From: Lachnospiraceae bacterium
GTDB lineage: Bacteria; Bacillota; Clostridia; Lachnospirales; Lachnospiraceae
Direction: 5' to 3'
Length of the DNA stretch: 34,009 bases
Assembly (NCBI GenBank): GCA_017625255.1
Contig: JAGALK010000031.1
Coordinates: 1-34,009 of the forward strand
Numbering within the stretch: the first letter of the stretch is position 1; each line of letters starts with the position of its first letter. The position numbers were made by a program, and so were the translations under genes. A model generated the notes under the pieces. The model was given only the letters and a program-made list of their open reading frames with translations, made no database searches and was not told the DNA's origin. Positions 29,235-34,009 of this stretch are shown one piece after another.

Positions 29235-32015
29235 TTACTCTTCTTCATTGTTTAAGTCTTCGTTCAGCTTTTTAACAGCGTTTTTTAACTTTTCAGTATC
29301 GTCACTGTTTTTTGCTTCTTCGACTGCTTCAACGGCTTTACCCATAGTATCTTCAATGTTTACAACTACCGATGTGGCTTTTTTTAACTGTTTCTTCTTA
29401 CGAAGATAAAGTAAAATAACACCGCCGACACAAACAACACTGACAACACCGATAATAATATAAGTCGCATAACCTTTATTTTCTTCTTCGGTATCTTCTA
29501 CTGATAATACTACGGAATAACCTTCTTCTCCGCTGTCTTCTGTCTGCCAGTTATTACGGTTCCATGTGTTTTCATCGAAAGAGATGCGTAACAGTCCGTA
29601 AACGGGTGTAGATTTGGGAGTATCGGGTTTATCGGGGGTAGAAGGTGTCGGTCCGTCGTTATAAAATACCTTTGAGTAAGTTACGCTTTCATCGGTTGAA
29701 TTATTCGGCAATGTTGCTGTGAAGGTAAATTCTTCATCAGACATTGTATATCCCGCAGGTGCAGAGATTTCTACAATCTTATAATCAACACCAAAAGGCA
29801 AGTCCAAACCAAAGTTTACTTTACCGTTAGATGCAGAAGTACCAGTTGCGATAACATCGCCTGCATTAACAATAACGGTGCCTTCATAATTCACAATATC
29901 GCTTTCAGCACTTAATTCAAACTTTGCACCAGCTAGGTTGTAAGAAGTACCCGTAATCTTCTTGGTTACATCTACAACAACATCTTGTTTATCATTAAGG
30001 ATTGACTGTGTAATTTCGATAATAGGTGTGCTATCATCAACAAATTCTACACTGAACTCAATCGGAGTATCGTCCAAAATATAACCAACGGGGGCTACGG
30101 TTTCAATCATCTTGTAATTACCAAGAGGTAAATCTTCCAAAACGCCTTTACCGTCTGCACCAGTTACGATTGTTCCAACCAAATCGCCGTCAGAATAATA
30201 CTTTGTTCTTTCGCCGTTAGCATCTAACTGCATATCGTGAGTAAGAATATCGCCTACGGCATATACTTCAAATTCTGCACCAACCAAACCTTTTTCTTCC
30301 CATACAAACTTTCCGTTTTCAAAAGCTGTAAGAGTAGGTCCAGTCTTTGTAAGTTCTACTCTACCCATTGCAGGAGTGTTTTGATATTCTACGGGGATAT
30401 AAAGTTCTCCCGATGTTTCATCTTTCTCAAAAGTTGCACTACTTCCTACTACTACCGTGGGATAATTGGTATCAAGGATATAGTTGGGAGGTGCTGATAC
30501 TTCTTCGATACGATATTCGCCTAATTCAAGGGGCTGGGGAAGAATTAAATAACCTTCGCTGTCAGTCTTGAATGTAGTATGTTCTGTTACAGTAGGATAT
30601 GTGGTGTACTGTACCACATATTGATTATTGGTAATATCAAAAATCTTAAACTCGATATTTTCCAAAAGGATAGACTTACCAGTTGTGCTATCCATTTTTG
30701 TAATCTTTAATTTCGCTTCAATCTCTTCGTTGATAATAATTCTCCAAGTTTGAGGCTCTGTGGGCTTATGTTCGGTAACGATTACTTCAAAAGGTTCACA
30801 CTCAAAATATCCGTCGGGTACATCAACTTCTCGAATAACATAAGTACCATAAGGCAACGGTGCTGATTTCGCATAACCAGTTGCGTCGGTATACATTACT
30901 GTACTTCCGTCCTGTGCGATAACTACGGGATTAGCATTTTCAAAATCGTATGTACCGTCAGCTTTTACTCCAAGTCTGGACTTTAAATATGCGGAGAAAC
31001 CGGAAACCAAAGGAACGGCATCGGTATTTTCTCCGTCAAAACCTGCCTTTATAATCTGAAAAGGCTGTTTTTTGACCTGCTCTCTTGAAGTAATTACGGG
31101 ATTATCAACAACTACTTCAATTTCTCCAGTCACGGGATCCGGCGTGCCATTTGCAGTTACATTCACATCATATTCTGTGGGATCAATCATATAACCAACA
31201 GAAGGAGATATTTCTTTTACATAATAGGAACCCGGAACAAGACCGTCAAAATATGCGACACCACTTGCATCTGTCGTAGCCTGCATCAATAAAGCACCAG
31301 CAGGGGCTAATACAGTCTGTCCTGTATCATCAGTCGGATCTAAAATGTCTGCTCTTGCGTAAAGTCCATACACAGCACCCTGCAATTTTGCATCGCCCTG
31401 TGCAAGTGCTGTTTCACTGTCGATTTTAACAAGTTTAATATCATATTCTCCTCCGGGAGTTGTTTCTCCAAAACCGTACATAGCAATAATCTGCGTTCCC
31501 GGACCACCATAGCAACAAATAGCGGAACCAGTGTAATCTGACATAGCACAAGCCTGTATAAAATCATAAAGACCGCTACTTTGGAACTGTGCATCGGTTA
31601 CTCCATAATGACTTCCGGTGTAAGCATACCCTAACGCAATATGAGTACATAAATATCGGTATTCATCATTATCGCCAAAGTATTGTTTAGTAATATCATT
31701 GATACCACCATAACCATTACAGAAAATCTTAATCAATAAAGGATTTTCCGCAGATGTAATGGTAAATGTTTCATAATCTCCATTAGGAGGGGCAGGCTTT
31801 AAAGGCTCAATACAATACGCAATTTCACCGTCAATGGTATATCTTTGCGTTCTTGCGTTACTACCGGGGAAATATGTACTGTACTGAATTTCAACATCAC
31901 TTCTTCCTATGGTAGCTGTGTCGGCATAAGCAGGTAGGATACTACTAGCCACAATTCCTAACATCATCACAAAGGATAAGCAGGACAACCAAAACTTTTT
32001 CGTTTTTCGTTTCAT
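29235..32015 (-). CDS. Large surface protein with thioester-like and five SpaA/Cna-B domains
   Basis: The product is 926 aa. A signal peptide covers 1-31. Residues 40-185 resemble a thioester adhesin domain: Cys68 in IAYCIEP, and THIALGYAY at the place where the usual TQxAIW glutamine is found, so the glutamine appears to be His. Five isopeptide (SpaA/Cna-B-type) domains follow at about 192-287, 317-416, 434-524, 550-660 and 679-770, each with a Lys near its start (such as KLVKID, KITKMD) and a Glu near its end (YYVKEIS, YRIEEVS). A Pro/Thr-rich spacer (785-805) leads to one membrane helix (850-871) and an unusual cytoplasmic tail of 55 residues. No LPXTG signal is present. It is probably a membrane-held stalk or adhesin of the element. 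Confidence 0.85.
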   Translation of the reverse strand: MKRKTKKFWLSCLSFVMMLGIVASSILPAYADTATIGRSDVEIQYSTYFPGSNARTQRYTIDGEIAYCIEPLKPAPPNGDYETFTITSAENPLLIKIFCNGYGGINDITKQYFGDNDEYRYLCTHIALGYAYTGSHYGVTDAQFQSSGLYDFIQACAMSDYTGSAICCYGGPGTQIIAMYGFGETTPGGEYDIKLVKIDSETALAQGDAKLQGAVYGLYARADILDPTDDTGQTVLAPAGALLMQATTDASGVAYFDGLVPGSYYVKEISPSVGYMIDPTEYDVNVTANGTPDPVTGEIEVVVDNPVITSREQVKKQPFQIIKAGFDGENTDAVPLVSGFSAYLKSRLGVKADGTYDFENANPVVIAQDGSTVMYTDATGYAKSAPLPYGTYVIREVDVPDGYFECEPFEVIVTEHKPTEPQTWRIIINEEIEAKLKITKMDSTTGKSILLENIEFKIFDITNNQYVVQYTTYPTVTEHTTFKTDSEGYLILPQPLELGEYRIEEVSAPPNYILDTNYPTVVVGSSATFEKDETSGELYIPVEYQNTPAMGRVELTKTGPTLTAFENGKFVWEEKGLVGAEFEVYAVGDILTHDMQLDANGERTKYYSDGDLVGTIVTGADGKGVLEDLPLGNYKMIETVAPVGYILDDTPIEFSVEFVDDSTPIIEITQSILNDKQDVVVDVTKKITGTSYNLAGAKFELSAESDIVNYEGTVIVNAGDVIATGTSASNGKVNFGLDLPFGVDYKIVEISAPAGYTMSDEEFTFTATLPNNSTDESVTYSKVFYNDGPTPSTPDKPDTPKSTPVYGLLRISFDENTWNRNNWQTEDSGEEGYSVVLSVEDTEEENKGYATYIIIGVVSVVCVGGVILLYLRKKKQLKKATSVVVNIEDTMGKAVEAVEEAKNSDDTEKLKNAVKKLNEDLNNEEE

Positions 32016-32119
32016 TTTTTTCTCCTCTCGTTATGTTTACTAAACACGAAAAATCGTAACTTTTTGCGTTAATGTATACTTTACAACTATTTTTCATTAT
32101 TGGCAAGTAGTTTTTGCAT

Positions 32120-32148
32120 ATTATACTTTTAACAAAAACAACAAAAAA
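32120..32148 (-). promoter_or_regulatory. Possible promoter of the surface protein operon
   Basis: On the minus strand a good TATAAT (32125-32120) is preceded 17 bases upstream by TTTTTT (32148-32143), which is a poor -35 box. It would give a leader of about 100 bases. The 176-base gap holds no other clear signal besides the terminator at 32144. Confidence 0.4.
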
Positions 32149-32175
32149 ATAACTGTCAGACTTAGCGTGACAGTT
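32144..32175 (-). terminator. Terminator of the 32192 gene pair
   Basis: On the minus strand AACTGTCA pairs with TGACAGTT around nine bases and is followed by ATTTTTTTG. Confidence 0.85.
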
Positions 32176-32191
32176 ATTTTTAATTTATCAA

Positions 32192-32683
32192 CTATATGCT
32201 TCTACTTTCGCCTATAACCAAAGAATGTATAACTTGATTATTCCATACAATTTCTTCTTCATTTTTCTTGCGGACTAATAACTTAACAGCATAACTACCT
32301 AAACCTTTTGGTATCTCTATTCTTGAAAACTTTAAAAACCGCTTAAATTCGTAAAAATCCTTACACCAAGTTGTTAAATTTTCTTGCTTTACAATCAAAT
32401 CAAATTTATACAAAGGAATACCCACACCACTCGCAATATGAGTTAATCGTATAACAAACTCATATTCTTCGTCTAACTGAAAACAATCTTTTTTTTCAAC
32501 AAATTTCTCGTCAAATATAATGCAACAATTTAGTACAATATTCAAATTATCTAAATAATAAGTATTATTTTCTCTGATTGGAACCGTGGTATCGTAAACG
32601 CCTATCAATGAATTTATATTACCTTCGTTATTTTCAATATCTGAACAAAAAAGCATCGTAGAATTTATATTTTTCATGCACAT
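32192..32683 (-). CDS. Hypothetical protein, 163 aa, beta-rich
   Basis: AGAGGAGAA stands seven bases before the first ATG of MCMKNIN, which favours that start over the second Met. The protein starts with STMLFCSDIENN and SLIGVYDTTVPI and shows alternating strands throughout, with RLTHIASGVGIPLYKFDLIV in the middle and a basic segment near KLLVRKKNEEEIVW. The pattern is like a single beta-sandwich domain (C2-like or DUF6941-like), though this is only an impression. It lies 27 bases after the membrane protein gene at 32711 and forms a two-gene unit with it. Confidence 0.55.
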   Translation of the reverse strand: MCMKNINSTMLFCSDIENNEGNINSLIGVYDTTVPIRENNTYYLDNLNIVLNCCIIFDEKFVEKKDCFQLDEEYEFVIRLTHIASGVGIPLYKFDLIVKQENLTTWCKDFYEFKRFLKFSRIEIPKGLGSYAVKLLVRKKNEEEIVWNNQVIHSLVIGESRSI

Positions 32684-32710
32684 AATATCATTCTCCTCTA
32701 CATCTAATCA

Positions 32711-33232
32711 TTACATAGTTGTTGTGTCTGGCTCTTTTTCCCATTTTATTTTTGGAGGTATATTAGTCGTTTCGTTCTTTGCATCTGCTATAAGGTTTAT
32801 TTTATCAAGTTTTTCTTTCACATCAATAACATCTCTTGAAATCAGACTGATTTTTTCTAGTGTTTCTATGTGCTTTTCGTGTAATACTAAACCATCATCA
32901 TAATTCTTAAAACTCATTATCATCGAAACAACGCTCAATGTAGTTGCTATTATACCTAATATAATACTAACAAACTGGTTCCAAGTATTTAAACCTAACG
33001 AGGCAGAGGGAAACCAAATAGTAAGTATCGTTTCTGATAAAAAAGAAACAATCAAACCAAAAGATATAACAGTAATAATTATTCCATATACCCACTTTTT
33101 CATTCCATACTGTTTATAAGCGTATGAACAGACTTCATTATTGCACGCACAATTATTTGAAACACATTTTTTGCATTGATTTCCAATTTTCTTATCTTTT
33201 TCCGGTTCTTGTTTCTTTATTCTTCTTCTCAT
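32711..33232 (-). CDS. Two-TM membrane protein with Cys-rich start and helical tail
   Basis: The product is 173 aa. The N-terminal 45 residues are basic and contain five cysteines in CKKCVSNNCACNNEVC, possibly a metal site. Two membrane helices follow (about 47-68 and 85-107). The C-terminal 65 residues form an amphipathic helical cytoplasmic tail (HEKHIETLEKISLISRDV). The shape recalls small two-TM effectors of the S-2TM/SLATT kind in bacterial conflict systems, but no signature proves this. The ribosome site is modest (AAGGA, 12 bases from the ATG). The promoter at 33305-33276 is strong. A paired role with the gene at 32192 is inferred from spacing. Confidence 0.6.
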   Translation of the reverse strand: MRRRIKKQEPEKDKKIGNQCKKCVSNNCACNNEVCSYAYKQYGMKKWVYGIIITVISFGLIVSFLSETILTIWFPSASLGLNTWNQFVSIILGIIATTLSVVSMIMSFKNYDDGLVLHEKHIETLEKISLISRDVIDVKEKLDKINLIADAKNETTNIPPKIKWEKEPDTTTM

Positions 33233-33275
33233 ATCATTTGTATGTCCTTGTTGTTATTTCTATGAAGTATATTCA

Positions 33276-33305
33276 ATTATATATATTATTCAACAAAACT
33301 GTCAA
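33276..33305 (-). promoter_or_regulatory. Promoter of the two-gene unit
   Basis: On the minus strand: consensus TTGACA (33305-33300), 18 bases, TATAAT (33281-33276). It is the only perfect TTGACA found next to a gene here, which suggests strong constitutive expression. Confidence 0.7.
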
Positions 33306-33310
33306 GAACA

Positions 33311-33340
33311 AAAAAAAGAACTCCGAAGAGTTCTTTTTTT
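33311..33340 (-). terminator. Bidirectional terminator
   Basis: AAAAAAAGAACTC pairs with GAGTTCTTTTTTT around CGAA, so both strands have a T-run. It ends the CAP protein gene and would stop anything entering from the other side. Confidence 0.85.
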
Positions 33341-33343
33341 ATT

Positions 33344-34009
33344 TTAGCTGAATTGCGACCAGTCGATTTTACCAGTGTTAGCAGGCATCTCTTTATAAAT
33401 CATTAAAACATTATAATAGGTATTGATATTACCCGATGTCACAACGCAGGTTGCCGACACCATTGAATGAGAAGTTGCGTTCACACTGTAATACAACATA
33501 TTTGCATTATGGGAAGGCGAATTATAGTAGTTCGTGTAATATGTGTTAGCATCACCATACCCTAATACATAAGTCAAGTTCTCTGCACTACAAGGCATAC
33601 CTGCGTGGCTTAACTGCCCGCTTTGTGCGATTGCTTTAATTCGGTCTTTGGCTTCCTGCTCTTTCGCAGAGTTCCAAGTCAATGCAGGAACACCATTAGC
33701 TGTTCTGTGACCGTTTACCAAATCCAACATACCGGGTTCCAAGTACACCGTGTAGGTAGTTTCTGTTGTTGCAGTGGAACCGCCCGTGCCTGCATCGGGT
33801 GTTGCAGGCGTTGTAGCCTCGGGAGTGGAAGGAGTTATGGGTGCAGGCGTAGGCTGAACCACTACCTTTTCATTTCCCAAGTAATTGTTTGATACATAAG
33901 CAACTTCACCGTTGTAAGAAATCTCGTACCAGCCCGTACTTGCCTTGCCAGTTACCGCTACTTCTTGATTGGTGGTTAAGCTACCCACTCTGTCGTATTC
34001 GGTGCCGGG
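33344..34009 (-). CDS. Secreted SH3b and CAP (SCP/PR1) domain protein, C-terminal part
   Basis: The frame is open to the window edge, so the N-terminus with any signal peptide is missing; about 221 residues are visible. First comes part of a bacterial SH3 domain (GTEYDRVGSLTTNQEVAV, then WYEISYNGEVAYVSNNYL), which usually binds peptidoglycan. A Pro/Thr-rich linker follows, then a YkwD-type CAP domain with LDLVNGHRTANGVPALTW, the His in QLSHAGMP, and AENLTYVLG. CAP proteins of this type are common in secreted proteins of clostridia; their activity is not settled. It may help anchor surface structures or shape the wall. The conserved residues appear intact. Confidence 0.85.
   Translation of the reverse strand, partial: PGTEYDRVGSLTTNQEVAVTGKASTGWYEISYNGEVAYVSNNYLGNEKVVVQPTPAPITPSTPEATTPATPDAGTGGSTATTETTYTVYLEPGMLDLVNGHRTANGVPALTWNSAKEQEAKDRIKAIAQSGQLSHAGMPCSAENLTYVLGYGDANTYYTNYYNSPSHNANMLYYSVNATSHSMVSATCVVTSGNINTYYNVLMIYKEMPANTGKIDWSQFS

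Overview
The window looks like part of a large conjugative or extrachromosomal element (plasmid, integrative conjugative element or plasmid-like phage) from a low-GC Gram-positive gut bacterium, most likely a clostridium of the Lachnospiraceae type. This rests on strong AGGAGG-type ribosome binding sites, TTGxxx-17-TATAAT promoters, a class B sortase, isopeptide (SpaA/Cna-B) surface-protein domains, a Lachnospiraceae-style PD-(D/E)XK nuclease, and many hypothetical genes. No rRNA, tRNA or core chromosomal gene was seen.

Layout. 1-7300 (+ strand): DNA-processing genes. These are the end of a CobT-like VWA protein, a possible annealing protein, a zinc-ribbon/Toprim primase, a SLOG-like protein, a RecD2-like helicase, a possible ssDNA-binding protein and small hypotheticals. 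7343-9229 (-): a signal peptidase I fused to a large extracellular region, divergent from an XRE regulator (9405). 10290-13612 (+): two zinc-ribbon membrane proteins and two larger unknown proteins. 13655-17278: two segregation modules back to back, ParA/ParB on the minus strand and an actin-like ATPase with a ParR-like partner on the plus strand. 17420-23342 (+): transfer genes, namely a VirB2-like pilin, a VirB6/TrbL-like channel protein, a membrane-anchored C39-like peptidase and a membrane-anchored accessory protein. 23400-23960: a compact locus that looks like two convergent type I toxins with small RNAs. 23965-26753 (-): a sortase B operon with four small unknown genes. 27090-28049 (+): the PD-(D/E)XK nuclease. 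28154-32015 (-): a lipoprotein and a large surface protein. 32192-33232 (-): an unknown two-gene unit containing a two-TM protein. 33344-end (-): a secreted SH3/CAP-domain protein.

The most unusual feature is a regulatory leader found four times (752, 4408, 11545, 26829). Each copy has a TTGCAN-17 promoter, a start at G seven bases after the -10 box, a short unstructured RNA with a conserved GACTAACAA-like element, and then an intrinsic terminator whose stem changes by compensatory substitutions. The terminator lies between promoter and gene. The four operons (annealing protein, helicase, an unknown 393-aa protein and the nuclease) therefore look like an attenuation regulon that needs a shared antitermination signal.

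Other shared signals are an 8-bp hairpin placed directly before the ribosome binding site of two DNA-metabolism genes, a GTATANTATAC palindrome over several -10 boxes (parMR, pilin, sortase), and a family of related intergenic hairpins. Together the genes suggest an element that copies and processes its DNA, partitions itself with two systems, builds a type IV secretion channel, decorates the host surface, and may be kept by a type I addiction locus.
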